DNA from: Parelaphostrongylus tenuis | Lineage: Eukaryota; Nematoda; Chromadorea; Rhabditida; Metastrongylidae | Direction of reading: 5' to 3' | Length of the DNA stretch: 64,000 nucleotides | Assembly (NCBI GenBank): GCA_019055375.1 | Contig: JAHQIW010000233.1 | Coordinates: forward strand, 62,001-126,000 | Shown here: one piece after another, positions 11,958 through 24,555 of the stretch | Numbering within the stretch: position 1 is the first letter of the stretch | Layout of the letters: each line of letters starts with the position of its first letter | Notes under the pieces: generated by a model | The model's input: the letters and a program-made list of their open reading frames with translations, nothing else | Told to the model about the DNA's origin: nothing | The model's database searches: none | Made by a program: the position numbers and the translations under genes

Positions 11958-12477
11958 CTTACTTGGAAGCTTGTTTCCCACCTATTCAACGGGCAGTGGG
12001 TGGGAAGAGATCGGTTGAGACCTGACGGATTAGACATGTAGTTTGCAACTTGTTATTCAGTTGGGAAATTTTTTCTTTTTGAAAGAGACCACTGATAAAA
12101 CAGTTGATTTAGATACAGCGAGGTTTTCTCTGCCCGCTCGTATGATTTTCATGCTTCCAGCAAAATATACGCTTGATAAAAATTAAGGGCGCAACAGGTG
12201 TAAAACATAATTTGTTTTGTATGCTCAGCATTGTGGAAGAGTCTGTTTGAAAAAAGACTACATAGGGCGCTAGACACGGATTCAAGTTTTCGATTGATGC
12301 TAACACTCTCATGTTAAATTTTGGTTCGGAAAATGAGAGCGATTATTCATTTATCGCCGTCTAACGCAAAAGAACCGTACTTTGTAATAAAACGTAACGG
12401 AATAGCATTTTGAAAAGGATTTCGAACAAAAAAAAAAGAGTTACATTTCTATGTTTTTACTATTTTTACATACTATT

Positions 12478-12529
12478 ATTGATAGTATTTTTAGTGCAGT
12501 TTGCGAAATGCACTAAAAATACTATCAAT
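12478..12529. repeat. Perfect 21-bp inverted repeat (hairpin)
   Basis: Arms 12478-12498 and 12509-12529 are exact reverse complements with loop GTTTGCGAAA. The stem length resembles a small-RNA duplex, but flanking pairing stops at the arm ends, so a normal pre-miRNA lower stem is missing. A MITE core or cruciform is equally possible. Confidence 0.7.
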
Positions 12530-12599
12530 ATCGAGTAGCATAAATAAACAGCGGAGTCGTATTTGTACACCTAATGAAGTGCGCCTTTAGCACTCTCAT

Positions 12600-13500
12600 G
12601 GGCTGTTTGAGTTATTGGCAACAGTTCATAGTGCCGATCTTTTTGACGCGGCCAAATGACTAGAGGGAAACGTATGGTTGACTGAACGACAAAGCCGACG
12701 TCTACGACAGTCCGTGACTAAAACTATGCCCTACTCATTACGGAAGTTCCGTCATCAAGGTTCCATATGTCAGTTTCCCTGCTTCTTGTTCCATTCTGAA
12801 CAGCCCACATCATCTATGTGACCAACGGCCTCGAGAAGTGTAAATGTCGGCGTCTGAAAGGATTGTCCTGGTGTTAAAGGTTAAAAGCAAGAATCAGTCT
12901 CCATGGCGTTTCATGGGAGTATTTCTTCTGTCCTTTATGAGTGATGCCGAACCTTGTAAATAATTGCCTCTAACCGCTCGACGTCTCAAACGTGAAAGTG
13001 TACTGTGCGGGTTAGTGAGGCTGGAGTATTCTTGTTGGCTTAGCAGCTTTGTTCCATGGGTCCCTAAAAAAACATAACCGAGCTTCCTCAGTTCGTCACA
13101 ACATCAGACCACTCTCCAGCTTTGTGGTTCAGAGAGAAGGATTACCACCCTCGATTTTAGCTACCAAGACGACGGCCATTCCTGATACGATCAGTCTTAC
13201 CTGGTTTCTGAGTGGGAACGTAGGACTCTTCCTCAGCTTGAGTGGCACTGCTAAAGAGCTGAACCCGCCGGTGTACTTCTCACTCTGAGACCGAGGTGCA
13301 GCTCTCACCCACGATGAGGCGCTAATCCGTTTTGGAAGGTATGTTTTTATTGTATTCGACAAATCGTTTTTCAACAACCTCGTGCCCGATGAGCGAGGAA
13401 ATTACGGAATAACAATATGTCCGGAATAATGCCGAGAAACTTCCGATACCCTCTCCGAGTGATTCCGCGGTCATATCACAAGCACGCCCGATAATCGAAC
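12600..13500. other. Unassigned GC-richer block
   Basis: Visibly richer in G+C than its neighbours, with overlapping open frames on both strands around 13050-13380. The minus-strand frame (82 codons) has a plausible protein-like composition, but I recognise no family and find no clear splice sites. It could be an old mobile-element coding region. Confidence 0.3.
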
Positions 13501-15040
13501 CATTCAATCTAATCTGATCATTCGAACAGGCTGTCCCGTTAGCACACTTTGTCTTTTGTAATATGCTCTGTAGATGAAATATTGGTTACATGGTGTTCTA
13601 CTATGCGTATTGACTTTTCTGTGCCGGCTTTCTTTATGGTGATCCTTAATATATGCTGATGGACCTTTCCATAATGTAATGAAGGAAATTTTCTGAGCTT
13701 TTCCAGATTTTCGTTGGACAGCAGGCCCACTTTCGACAAACAGCATGTCTACTTATATAGTATAAAACAACTAAGAAATACTGACAAGTAAGTATATTCC
13801 ATAATGCTGTTGATAGTGGACCTAGAATCCCGCTTCTGGCAGAATGAGCAGTCCACAGGAAAATTTCTAGAAAATCGTTATTGAATTTTATGGCAGCTAG
13901 GTCTAGCAGTATGTCATTCCTATGCATCATCATTGTCATTCGTGCGATTTTGTAATTATTATTAGTAAACTCTGACAGTTTTATTAGGATATGGTGACGC
14001 ATCTATTCAGCTATAAGAAATATGTATAGACTACACTTCCAAGAAAAGCAACATACTAGTTTTAAATAAATGATGAATTATTCTGTATTCATGCTTTGTC
14101 TTTCTAGAAGAAAATTTGAATCTGCTACATTGGACATATTTGTGCTTATTGAGATTATAGCCAAAAAAATTGTTATTTGTATCGAAATACTTCTTGTCCG
14201 TACGTTTGAGAGACAATCACCTCTAGTGAAAAGCTGATAAAAGAGTCAATCGGTATGCAATCGTTCCACTATCCATCTTCTCCAGTCGATCAGTACTCGT
14301 AAGCTGCCTGGTTTGGTACGTTAGTTTCGCTAGATTACGTTTCTTTTCAAGAAAATAGTTGCCCAAATTAAGAACTCCTTTCCGGTACAACAGGATATAC
14401 TGACAAAAAACGTGCAAGTACAAATGTGCTGCTCGTAAGCGACCTCACATAGAATTTGTATTGAAACCAGTCAGTTCAAAAGATGATTCTCATATCAGGT
14501 CAAGTAGAGTTGTTATTATTTTTGTGATGAGATTCACTTTCACTGGATCACGAGACACCACTTTTTATCAGCAACCCTGATAACTTGACTGATGAAAGGC
14601 TTTTACTGCTTGTCAATCTAATAGCATATATATATATATATATATATTTATTATGTATTTGAGCAGTAGATGTTTATTTGAGCAGTAGATGTTATACACG
14701 ATTATACACATATATGCATGTATAGGTTGGATTATCCCATAATTTCTCTCGCATTCTGGATTGTTGTTAGTTTAGTTATTCATCCCTTCAGGGATCACGT
14801 GCTACGAAACACAGCACACCGAGCAATGTCGCAATTTACTCAACTTCTGTGATAACAGCATCGAATGGTTGCACTTCGTTGTGCACTACGCCACGTGCTA
14901 TTAACAGCGATCCCCAAACATTCAACAAAAAATCAATCAATTGATATTTTAATCACCACCACAAACTGTGATATGCAACCATTTTCTGGAAAAAAGATTG
15001 GATGTTTTCTTCCTTCTAGAACGAATTAGAGTGCTAATTA
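13500..15040. other. Unassigned intergenic sequence with (TA)n tract
   Basis: No gene recognised. A (TA)n run lies at about 14623-14650, followed by a short repeat of TTTGAGCAGTAGATGTT at about 14656-14692. Confidence 0.4.
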
Positions 15041-15049
15041 AAAAATCGG

Positions 15050-15400
15050 TGTTGCCACTATTAAGCTGGTTGTAGTCTTAAATTTCTTCTCCTGCAGACG
15101 CTATTTAAGGACGTGAAGGAGGTGATAATTCGACTGAGCAATATTAAGACTATGCGGTAGATGTGGTCCCATGGTTCGTGCCAACTTCTCCAAATTGTGG
15201 CCAATCAACTTTGCAATGTAAGGTCGGCGATGTCTGCAGAAGGGCAACATTGAGTTGTTTGAAGCGCTTCTTTCGAACAACTCTTGCCAACTTTTGTGGC
15301 TGTTTCTCGTAAGCGTTGACCTGTTGGTCTATTTGTTGTCAAGAAGTTTTCAGAAGCAAGCGCAGCTAACCTCAGTAAACTAAGAGCATGATTTTCCAAA
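15050..15400 (-). pseudogene. Possible mariner transposase fragment
   Basis: The minus strand near 15090-15160 reads AQSNYHLLHVLK then, past a stop, RLQEKKFKT, resembling the mariner block ..SDYHLF..L...L..KKF. The adjacent sequence (GAGCAATATT, then GTAGATGTGGT) is shared with 23060-23110 in the left inverted-repeat arm. Stops interrupt it. Too short for certainty. Confidence 0.35.
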
Positions 15401-16955
15401 CATAAATTTTAACTTTGTTTATTTTTCGTTGAGCTGGAAGCTCTTTACCTCCGGGCAATCAATTAACGTAGCCCGTGTTGCTTTGGTAGCCGACCCAGGA
15501 ATTGACTCCAGCGATAACTGACTTCAAAAAGTCCTGCCTGTGCGGTCGCAGAAGAAGACTTTTGCAGGTCGTCACGCGTGCAGCTTGTCAAAGCTTCAGA
15601 AACAACGACTCACAGTCCGATTGGTGATAATACCTGGCCCAAATGCGTTGTTGACCTTCTCTTGTCTTCGTTACACTGATCTCCAACTTATAGTTGTTGA
15701 TAATAACCAAGCGCAACTGGCGCCTACCCATTTTGATTCTGAATTATTCAACCGTAAACAGTGTATCCTTCTATATTGTACTTAGCTAAAGCTGCTAGAA
15801 CAACCTGTAACAGACAACATCCTTCTGGCCATAACACGATTGAAATGGAGAAAAATGGGCAGAACAGTGGTGCGAAATAAATTACAAGACAATGCTGCGT
15901 GTATGTGTATATATGTACATATATATGTGTATATATATATGTAACTGAATTGTATGTATATAAATATATGTCCCTCTGCGAACGATCATTGTAATGCTCA
16001 GCTGGGAGCGCTGTTCCAAAAATTACGAAGATTCGTGCGTGCTCCAATAGATTTTCCGGTTAATTAAGTCCTTTTAGAAACATTATCATCAAAAACAATA
16101 AAATATCACTTACGAGACTTCCCGTAAATAATTCTAGCCAGATTAACGCTAATGCTCCCCTAGTCTCGCCCTTTTCGAAAGAAAAACTGCATCCTTGCGA
16201 TAAAGATCGTATTTCCAGCTCTCACTGAACATTTTATCATTTTTCCTTATGCTATTGTAGTTAATCTATAACTCGAAACATCTTGATTTTGATAGTAAGC
16301 TTGTTATGTGAAAAGATTTTTCATAGTACGTTCTATTAGTATGTAAGAGAAAAGAGGTTTTGCAATTGCAGTCCATTTTTTCTAATCAACAGCCGATTTT
16401 TTTGGGATCACATAGTTAGTCATCGCCTTGTAAAATCATTGAGATAACTTTTGTAAACGTATTCCTAGAAAAAGGAAAACCCAACTATACTAAAAATTCT
16501 TACTTTTGGTAACAACTTTCGTCGCTTGCAATGCTCATCAGCTCTTGGTTATTTATAGAAAGCGTGTTATGCTATTATCAGTATTCACTCAATAGCTCAA
16601 AGAATGCAGATTTCAAAACCAAGATTGACTTCTAGAGAGAGCACCTCCTGCTTGCGCTACTAGTAAAAAACATAATATAAAATTTTTGATATTTTGCGCT
16701 TTTCTAATCAACCAGTTCCCTCAATTCACAACGGATTTCTCAGTGCGAATATAGTAGGAAACTTTTATTTGAGGGACTTCCATAAGCGTAGTTTTTAGGC
16801 AAAAAGTGCTCAGCTGTCTCGAAAATTCTCACTTTCCATCATGTAAGCGGTAAAATCTCAAGAAAACGCCTCTCCAACTCCTTTTAAAACTCCTCCTAAG
16901 CTATGGGACTTTGTGTGCTAGGACAACGGTAAAATACAATACTTGATAACCTGCA
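15400..16955. other. Unassigned sequence with GTATAT microsatellite
   Basis: No exon recognised. Alternating TATATGTA-type sequence occupies about 15900-15970. Confidence 0.4.
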
Positions 16956-16959
16956 GTTC

Positions 16960-17240
16960 TCCTGAAAGCGAGTCTTTTTTTTTGCACAATTTTTCAGCCA
17001 TATAAGTTCCCTCGCCTCGATTCTTTTCCGTTATCTCAGTCCTGATTGAGCTTTCTCGTAAAAATGTGTTTTCCGCTTATATTCAAAATGTAAATCATCG
17101 ATCGATAGCTGAAGTCAAATGGATTTGGAAGGAGCATTTTATTTCTCAAATAGCTTGTTTTTCGCACTTTGAAAGAAAAGAAATTTTGCTTCACCTTTGA
17201 GGATTGTTTCGCCGGACAGTTTTTCTATGAAAAATCAACA
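16960..17240. repeat. Diverged half-copy of palindromic element P2
   Basis: ATCGATAGCTGAAGTCAAATG and TTTCTCAAATAGCTTGTTTTT match the arms of the palindromic element at 56.8-57.65 kb (AGCTCAAGTCAAGTGAATTT; TTTCTCAAATAGCTTATTTTT). Only one arm is evident. Confidence 0.45.
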
Positions 17241-17784
17241 GCCATTCGATAGCCCAGATTTCAACGATTTCATTGATTTTAGTCATCGAGTTATGGCTAA
17301 AAATTCTTACAAAATTAAGAAGTACGCTTATACCAAAGGGTTCGTAAGGGTGGAGATAACGGAGAAGAACGGTGTCCCTCCATCTCTTCTTCGCATACCG
17401 TAGCTGTGAATAAAGAGTTCGAGCAAAATTACGCATCGATCTGAGAAATGGAATCTAAACTACAATAATAATCAAAAATACTAAGAATTATAGATGAAGT
17501 GGAATCGCTGCATTGAGTAGCGCTATTTTCAACGAGCACCCTCTTTTCCAATTTTTGGCCCTTATGATAAATTTTAGTATATATGTTATAAACTATATGA
17601 AAACTGGAAGAAAAGGAAAATAATTTGATTGTTTCATGAGTTAGTATAAATAAAATGTCATAGATATGTTTGATAAAGCTTCTTAATACAGAGATATGTT
17701 TGCTAAAGCTTCTAAATACAGTCTTTTTATAGATGCTTGGTTTTCTCCTTTGCAGCTGTGGATTAAAAATGAAGCAATTACATT
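17241..17784. other. Unassigned AT-rich sequence
   Basis: Nothing recognised apart from a short direct repeat (GATATGTTTG.TAAAGCTTCT) at about 17665-17716. Confidence 0.35.
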
Positions 17785-17881
17785 TCTTTTGCTTCGAGTG
17801 TTTTCTTAAGGCTAAAGCTCAGATTTCGATATGGCACAAAGTCATTTTTGAGTTACCAATGCCATGTGGTCTGTTATGACG

Positions 17882-17945
17882 GGCTGACTCATAGAGCCCG
17901 AATATGTGTTTCGACCTTGCGGTCTCGTCAATCAGGCACTTACCC
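17882..17945 (-). ncRNA. Hammerhead ribozyme copy C, degenerate
   Basis: Minus strand: TTGACGA (C3 is T), a perfect helix II GACC-GCAA-GGTC with a GNRA loop, GAAA, then ACACATATTC where helix III should be. The C3 change and eroded helix III predict inactivity, but helix II is strongly conserved with copy D. Confidence 0.5.
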
Positions 17946-18294
17946 TTTCCTCTTTTGCCAATCCTTTGTGTGTGCTCCAGTCCCCACACCAAGAGTTAGC
18001 GACGGCGAACATTCACACTCTATGTCCAGTAAAATTATCACACACAGTGTTGTACACTCGATTGCTCTGTGGCTCAAAAATTATTTTCTGTCATATTGAA
18101 ATTTGAGCTGTGACCTTGAGAGTACACTCGAAACGAAAGATATGATGTATTAAATACACTATTCAAAAGTGATCGATTGCACAACACTGTGCGTTAGGTG
18201 ATAATTTCACCGGACATGGAGTGTAAAATGTTCGCCGTCGCCAACTCTTAGTGTGGGGATTATAGAACCCACAGAAGTTAGGCAAAAGACAAAA

Positions 18295-18359
18295 GGCTAA
18301 CTGCCCGGCTGACGAGACCGCAAGGTCGAAGCACGTGTATAGAGCTCTATTAGTCAGCC
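18295..18359 (+). ncRNA. Hammerhead ribozyme copy D
   Basis: Plus strand: CTGACGA 18309-18315, helix II GACC-GCAA-GGTC 18316-18327, GAAG 18328-18331, helix III segment GCACGTGT, and A18339 before the cut site. Distal helix I pairs GGCTAACT (18295-18302) with AGTCAGCC (18352-18359) with one mismatch. A15.1 is G, which could still wobble with U16.1. The proximal part of helix I is weak. Confidence 0.55.
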
Positions 18360-18449
18360 CATCTTGACCAGCAAATACATTATTTTTCGTAGCGCCGTGA
18401 AATTCAAATTTAACTATTACTTTACAGAAAGCGCGAAAAGAGCATGAAA

Positions 18450-18760
18450 GTGTGGAGAAAATTTTCCAGTATCAGAGTCAGACGTTTCATCTGAAGATCC
18501 TTGGAAGGCGAAGAAACAATTCTCACTCATCCAAATGACAAAAAGGCACAAAGGCTCCCTAGATTGATCATTTCGTCAGCTCGTCACCTCCCCCCTACCG
18601 CCCTCCCCCCCAGTTCCCCACTCCGCTGCCCGTAAGTTGGCCAAAAGTCTCTTGCTCACATATGTCAATCCAACTTATTTTTCAGCTGCACTGCAGACAG
18701 CCGGCCCCTTAGAAACTAAGCATAGCGTTGGAATCAGCTAATCTTACGCTATTGAATGGT
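18450..18760. repeat. Interspersed repeat R2, copy 1
   Basis: TATCAGAGTCAGACGTTCA-like sequence, AGAAGCAATTC-like sequence, a C-rich patch (18590-18615) and GTTGGCCAAA..TC.CTTGCTC recur in the same order at 28.25-28.57 kb and partly at 27.05 and 27.3-27.55 kb. Dispersed repeat of unknown class. Confidence 0.5.
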
Positions 18761-21700
18761 TGCTAATAGCCTGAAAGGAAGGCTCTGCTTCACGAACATG
18801 TTAATCTTTTATTGCAGCAACATAGTAAAGTTCGAATAATTGTAAATCTCTTCATGGAAATTCCGAAACTTTTCCGTTATCTGCTCACCGTCTCGACTCT
18901 TTAAAAAGCTTATTTTGCGCTTGCTTTGACCATCAGTTAATCATGCAATGGCTTGAATTAAAGAATTTGAACGGTGTATTAAATCTTCAAAAAAGCCTTG
19001 TTGCTTCGCTGAAAACGCAAAAATATATATTGTTTCTTATTTAAAGATTACTCGTTAGTTGAAACTTTTCTTTCGGAGTTTCAGTAATCTATCAATAGAT
19101 CAAATTTTAAGAAATTCAACGATCTACTTGATTTTTAGGTTCAGAAATCTGTGGTATGAACAAAAAAGTACTGAATTTCCTTATAAAACTACCACATTAA
19201 CGTTGGAGCGAGCGCTAACAGCCTCTCTTCTTAGCCGTCTGAGCCGCCCACCAGCTAAAATGGCGCGATTCGCGATGGGATGTTAACACTATGAAGGAGG
19301 AAATCTTGGATGAACGTCACCGAAAACTTGGAAAATATAGCCTGAAGCAAATAAGAGATCTTGTATGGCCAGACTCACAGACTCAAAAGTTTTTTTGCTA
19401 TAATGAACCAAAATCTCGCTTGTGCGAGAAAAATTCTCAGTGTTTGATTCACAAGTGGAGGAGAATCCATCAGTGGATTCGGAAATTAAAATCATGGTCA
19501 GTGTTTTAAAAAAAAGTCTCGTCGCTACGTCTTATAGATGATAGAAAGAAGAAGTGTAGAGTCGTCCAAAATGATGAATTGTATGTAAACTTATGTGTAT
19601 ACACCATTATTCCAGAGATACCAGGAAGGCAGTGCCTACCACAAAAACAGAACCAGCCTTATGATGACGACAGCACGCCGGTTATCACACCCTCTGTATT
19701 TTATATCATCTATTGGACAGCTAGTTATTCATGCTTGCTCTCAGGTGATGAAAGTCATTTTACATTTGTTCGTCTAACTAGTCCAGTTTCATTTGCGTCC
19801 CGATCAGCTTGTCTTGCGAAAAACGGCTGGCAAAGTGGAAGGTCATTGGTGTTGCCTACTACCCTGACACCACACTAATAGGCCAGTGAGCCTAAGAAAA
19901 TATAATGTGCTAATTTGTATGCCCGAAACGATCGACATTACTATCACAATCCTACCAATCCTATTCAAAATGGTTGAGATTACGACGTGTATATAATTCT
20001 AAGGAGATGATTGTCATAGTGGGAGGGCGCTGCTCTCTTGACTAGCCATTGCGTTGGCAAAATTCGTAGACCATATAAATCTCGACTATTTTGGAATACC
20101 AAGGATAATCGCAAAAGCATTCTTTGAAAAGGTAAGCGTTCTTGTAAACGACACTTCTTCACCTGCGTATCTCTTTCAAAGTAATGGTGCCAGAAGTATG
20201 TGTGTAGAACGTTTTTGATCTCTAAATGTACAAGTTCCAGGCTTCGACTGCACATATCGATAAGTTTGTAGGATGTAAGCACACGTTAAAACATGGGCTG
20301 ACCACGACTACGCGCCCTAATTACGGAAGATATTGCGTTTTGACCTGAACTTTGTTATCTCAACATGTGAACTTTCAGTCATCCTCCAATCAAATGCTTC
20401 TACAAAATGAATGATCAAGTGAGATCGCTGACAAACTGATTGACAAGGAGTTCATAAGCGAATGTGCCGTCAAATCTTCACTTTGTTCCTCCCCATCTCA
20501 TCACCTAGACTCATCATGGTGAAATTCTTATAGCTCAATTCTTCTAGCTTGGTAGTCAAATTCTTCTTCTTGCACATTCTCCGCAAACCTTGTAGTGTGA
20601 ATCTTTTCTATCTTGAAACTAAGATTGAACTTCCAGTCTCCCATCAATGGACACTAGCATCTCCTAGGATCAAGTCGATCCACCTGTCACGGAGCCCAAA
20701 TTGGACAATACACAGGTCACGCTATTGTTGGAATACTTCTTGCCTTTCTGAACCTAGGAAGCTGTTTTGTTCTAGAAAATTATTTTTTAGTTGCAAGATT
20801 TCTTTCTACCAACAGCGTAGCGTCAGAGGTTGTTTCCTCAAAAGAAGAGGATCACATTGCCAGACTTTTTTTTGTCTAGAATTTTTGTGGCTTCCCAATA
20901 ATTCCGCGTATTTCAAAAGCTCTGCTCAAAATCTTTTCTGGACAATAATTTCGGTGTCTCATTCAGAATCCATTGTAGGATGAACATTTGGATGCGGTGC
21001 GCAATGTTGACTTTGCTACAAGCACGCCAGAAAGAAATGAGGAGCCGAAAACGTCGCCACATCCTTGTAGAATGCATAAAAAAGTGTGGGGTATGTTAAA
21101 AGGATGATCTGTGTACAAATCGCGTATAGATCGTCATTAAAAATATTGTTAGAGTGCCGGCTAAGAAGGCACAACCAGACAACCGGCTTCAGCAGCTCGC
21201 CAGTAAATGACAACTCTAATTTCATTTCATATAACCTAGCGATTACTATCAGATAAAGAAAGTCATTTTGTATTGTTCACTCTTATTCAGATACTGCGCC
21301 GATCTGCCCGCTTGATGAAGAAGCGGTTGGAGACGATATAAAATCAAGCGAAGGAAAAGCGATCTACTAGCTTTTTTGGATAGTCAACTTTGTGAATAAA
21401 AAACTTAGTTTTTGAACAGAGAGTTATATGGTTCCATTTTACAGATCATGGCTTTTATCAGCTATGTAGAGGTATACCACAACTTTAACTGCCCATTTCG
21501 GTCACGGTAGTATGAATTATGGAATATAGTAGCAAAGTTGCTGAATATGGGCAAAACCCGGATTGACTGTTATCTCTTAGATGTGATTCACTGAGACTTG
21601 TATTGTCATAATCAAATCGAACATTCTCATACACTTTGTTTTCGTGAATCATATGTATATGTGTCTCGAAAGTCAGTTGGATTTTCCATGCACATTCAAT

Positions 21701-22145
21701 TTCGATTGCTGGATGTGCATCGGCACTCTCGTGACTTTCAAAATTCGATTTCCCTTTCATTGTACTTTGAAATTCGTAGCGTGACTGAGCGTAATTTGGC
21801 AGTTAAGATTTTCAAATGAATGAACAATAAGTGAATGTTGTGTAGTCTTCCTCTAGAGTATTCATACTTAAGTTTAACTTTCACCAATCTACCCTGACCC
21901 GGCCCCATAAGAAGTGAATATCAGCGGGTGGAAGTTTCAATAATCTTCCACTTGGTGTAATTCCTCGCTGCTAGTCCCGCTGCTAAACTTCTCACAGCAC
22001 TTTTCATTGTAATCTTCCTGTATTTCATGTTTTGCTAATATTATACTGTTAGTATAACGATAAACGGTATTCAAAGGGCGAGAAGTTTGAAACAGAGATA
22101 ATTATTAATTGATCCATGTGGCAAACTATCCCTAAATCTCATGGT
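18761..22145. other. Unassigned intergenic sequence
   Basis: About 3.4 kb. Open frames at 19289-19509 and 20549-20983 show no motif I can place. The second could be antisense to an eroded LINE (minus strand FVEAFDWRMTESSHVE near 20400 faintly recalls an RT A-box), but this is weak. Confidence 0.3.
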
Positions 22146-22899
22146 AAAACAGCTTCATGAAGAAGAGCGGTCTGTGCTGGAAACTATTTCATCACCAAGA
22201 AGCGCGCGTGTTTATCCGTCCTTTATTACGAAGTTCTTATTTATGCGATTTTAAAGCAACTCAAACGTGATCACACTCTCCACTGAACTTCCACTACACT
22301 TATCTGACAACTATCGAATAGACCTTTGATAGTCAAGGAAAATACTCTAAACAGGATCTATAAAATCATATCAAATTACGTGAAAACTCTGTCACTCATC
22401 AAACCTTGATTGAGCTGAATGAAATCGAAATGATAATGAATTTAGCGGAATGGGAAGAAACTTTATACTGTGTTAATCAAACCAGGTGTTTCTTGTTCCA
22501 CCCCTTTCAGGGGTGCATGGCTCAGTTGTCCGCTTCATCAGTGAAACAGCTTATAGTACTGGATGATTTGCTCTAATGGCCTCTTCTGAGAGGATTCTTT
22601 AGCAGACTTCTTTATATGTTCTATTGTTTCGGAACCGTGGAAGTGGTTCAGTTGGTGTGAAAGTTGTAACATAACCTACGAAGCATTCTATCCTCATTAA
22701 GACATTGAAACAAATGCTTATCACCTGTGATTTCCCATGAAATTAAAACATATCAGTACTACAGAGCTCTCTTGTCATTATAACAGATAGTGTTAGGTTC
22801 TTCCACTACTTCTTTTCGCTTTTAGATATATTTTGTTCATTCAATTGTTACTTATCTAAAGAAATAAATTATTTATCAATATATTCATCATGATTATCA

Positions 22900-23330
22900 A
22901 TGATATGCAGCCATTTGCTGACAGAGATTGGATGGCTACCTCCGAAGAACAATGAGGCTGATGATAAAAGGATAACTGGGTTTACCTCTGAACTTGTTGT
23001 AGCCTGTAGGTTTTCCGCCCCGCAAGTGCTGTTTGAAGACTGAGAAAGGGTGATACCCGACTGAGCAATATTGCGACTGTACTGTGGATGTGGTGCTGTG
23101 GTCTAGTTCACTTCTTACAAAACCTGGCGAGCCATTTTTGCTATAGGAGATTGAGCTGAATCTTGGAAAAGGACGACTTTGATTTGTTCTAGATATTCAT
23201 CGCACTGCTGCGGCCAACTTTCGTAGCTGCTCTTCAACGACGGTCGCGGTGTTTGCTTTTTTTGACAGCTTCCAACAGCTTGCTCTGTCAACCCAGAGGA
23301 CTGGGCAGCATAATATTCCAATAAAGGAAT
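22900..23330 (-). pseudogene. Mariner-like fragment in left arm
   Basis: Minus strand near 22990-23075 reads GYHPFSVFKQHLRG then PTGYNKF, resembling the mariner ..SDYHLF..LK..L.G..F.. block. It shares GAGCAATATT with the fragment at 15.1 kb. A 104-codon open frame on the opposite strand (23249-23563) has no motif I know and is duplicated only because the arm is. Confidence 0.3.
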
Positions 23331-23973
23331 TTTGCTCTTCCCGAGCTTTCGAGTTTTACGGCCAATCAGGTGAAGTGCTCATTTATACATTACTTTGTGG
23401 TAGCTCACCTTATTTAGATGGCTTAATGTCGGCCAAATACAGGTGTGCTAGAGCATTATTCAATATATTACAGTCTTCTCGCAATAACCCGATAAATCGA
23501 GAAAAATTGAATGAAACAGTTGTGCGAAATAATTATAGGACAGCTCAATATCTCGCTCTCTGAATCGCTTTCTTAAGAGACAACCACTAGAGAGATCGAC
23601 GCATTAGTCTTCTATGCATGCCAGTCATGGTTTTATGACACAGTTGCAAAGTAGAAACGGATCGGGATCAAATTCAAATAATCGTAGCATATTCCCCATT
23701 TTTCTAGAAAAGATGAGGTGATTGCGCAGAAGAAAGACCTTACAACCAAATTGCAGAAATTATTGATTAGTGAGAAATCAAATGCCGAAAGGAATAATAT
23801 GAATACTCATGAGCTCCTTTGACAGCAACATATCACAATGCTCCTCGCATCTCTGTCTTATCCCATAATCATTCTGGAGCGTCATACCGTTCGCTTCCAA
23901 TGTTTTCTTAAGACCACACTCAAACTTCAATATGCGTGATAATCATTTCTGAGCCATGAATGTAATCTGTTAT

Positions 23974-24036
23974 GGACACTTATACAGTTCAATACACGTG
24001 TTTCGGTCTTGGCAGCTTGTTAGTTGCACCGTGCCC
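23974..24036 (-). ncRNA. Hammerhead copy E, degenerate core
   Basis: Minus strand: CTAACAA in place of CUGANGA, poor helix II, GAAA, ACACGTGTA helix III/cut site, distal helix I GGGCAC with GTGTCC (six pairs), proximal CAA with TTG. G5 and G8 changes predict loss of cleavage. The helices are still recognisable. Confidence 0.5.
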
Positions 24037-24279
24037 TTCGTTCTTAGCTAGTCCCTCTTGGGAGGAACCTAACTCCATGACATAGAGAAGACGCAGATGT
24101 ACTATTTACAAGTGCTATCAAATGAAAGAAATCACTAAGTGGAAGTGTTACTCACGCGACTGCACCTGGCCGGTACTCATGAATTATTAGAATGTTATTT
24201 CCGAGTGTTTATTTCAAGACCACGCTCAAAGTTTGAGATGCCTGGTAATTATTTCTTAGCCATGCATGCGGTCTGTTAT

Positions 24280-24345
24280 GAGCACGTCTAAAACGCATTA
24301 CACGTGCTTCGGCCTTGCACAGCCTCGTCAGTTGCAGAAACGTTA
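24280..24345 (-). ncRNA. Hammerhead copy F
   Basis: Minus strand: CTGACGA, helix II GGCT/GGCC with loop GTGCAA, GAAG, CACGTGTA with A as the cut-site base, then ATGC pairing with GCA(A) before the core. The only core departure is G at 15.1. The distal helix I is weak. Direct-tandem partner of copy E. Confidence 0.55.
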
Positions 24346-24496
24346 GATATTTCATAAATAGCAATTGAGAAGAATCAAGTGTACAACACTACCCATTTGG
24401 TGGTTTTTATTATTTTATGGCTCATGTAAATAGTACGCCTGCGCCTCCTTTATGTGGAGGTTGAAATTCCCTTGAGAGGGATTGGCAAAGACGAAA

Positions 24497-24555
24497 GGCA
24501 CTGTGCAACTGACTAAGCTGCCACCAAAACACGTGTATCGCACTGTATAAGTGCC
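24497..24555 (+). ncRNA. Hammerhead copy G, degenerate
   Basis: Plus strand: distal helix I GGCACT with AGTGCC (six pairs), then GTGC with GCAC, core CTGACTA (G8 is T), eroded helix II, AAAACACGTGTA. The left-arm copy has GCCACCAAAA where the right arm has GCCGGCCAAAA, so the two arms already differ here. Confidence 0.5.

Larger units (their letters stand above)
17785..18395. mobile_element. Head-to-head pair of hammerhead repeats
   Basis: The left copy runs on the minus strand and the right copy on the plus strand, meeting near 18110-18160. Both have the same order: CGAACATT.ACACTC, then GTTAGCGACGGCGAAC or its complement, then the hammerhead. The unit edges carry CGAGTGTTTTCTTAAG (17795) and an inverted relative at 18117-18135. 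This differs from the tandem layout at 3.7 kb and suggests rearrangement or snap-back integration. Confidence 0.5.

Noticed and set aside
21310..21345. TTGATGAAGAAGCGG..GGAGACG as a hammerhead
   Set aside because: GAAA is GAGA, helix II does not form and helix I is absent.
22500..22560. CUGAUGA on the minus strand (and mirror at ~32040) as another hammerhead
   Set aside because: No helix II followed by GAAA fits. The GAAA nearby is the loop of a separate CCCC/GGGG hairpin.
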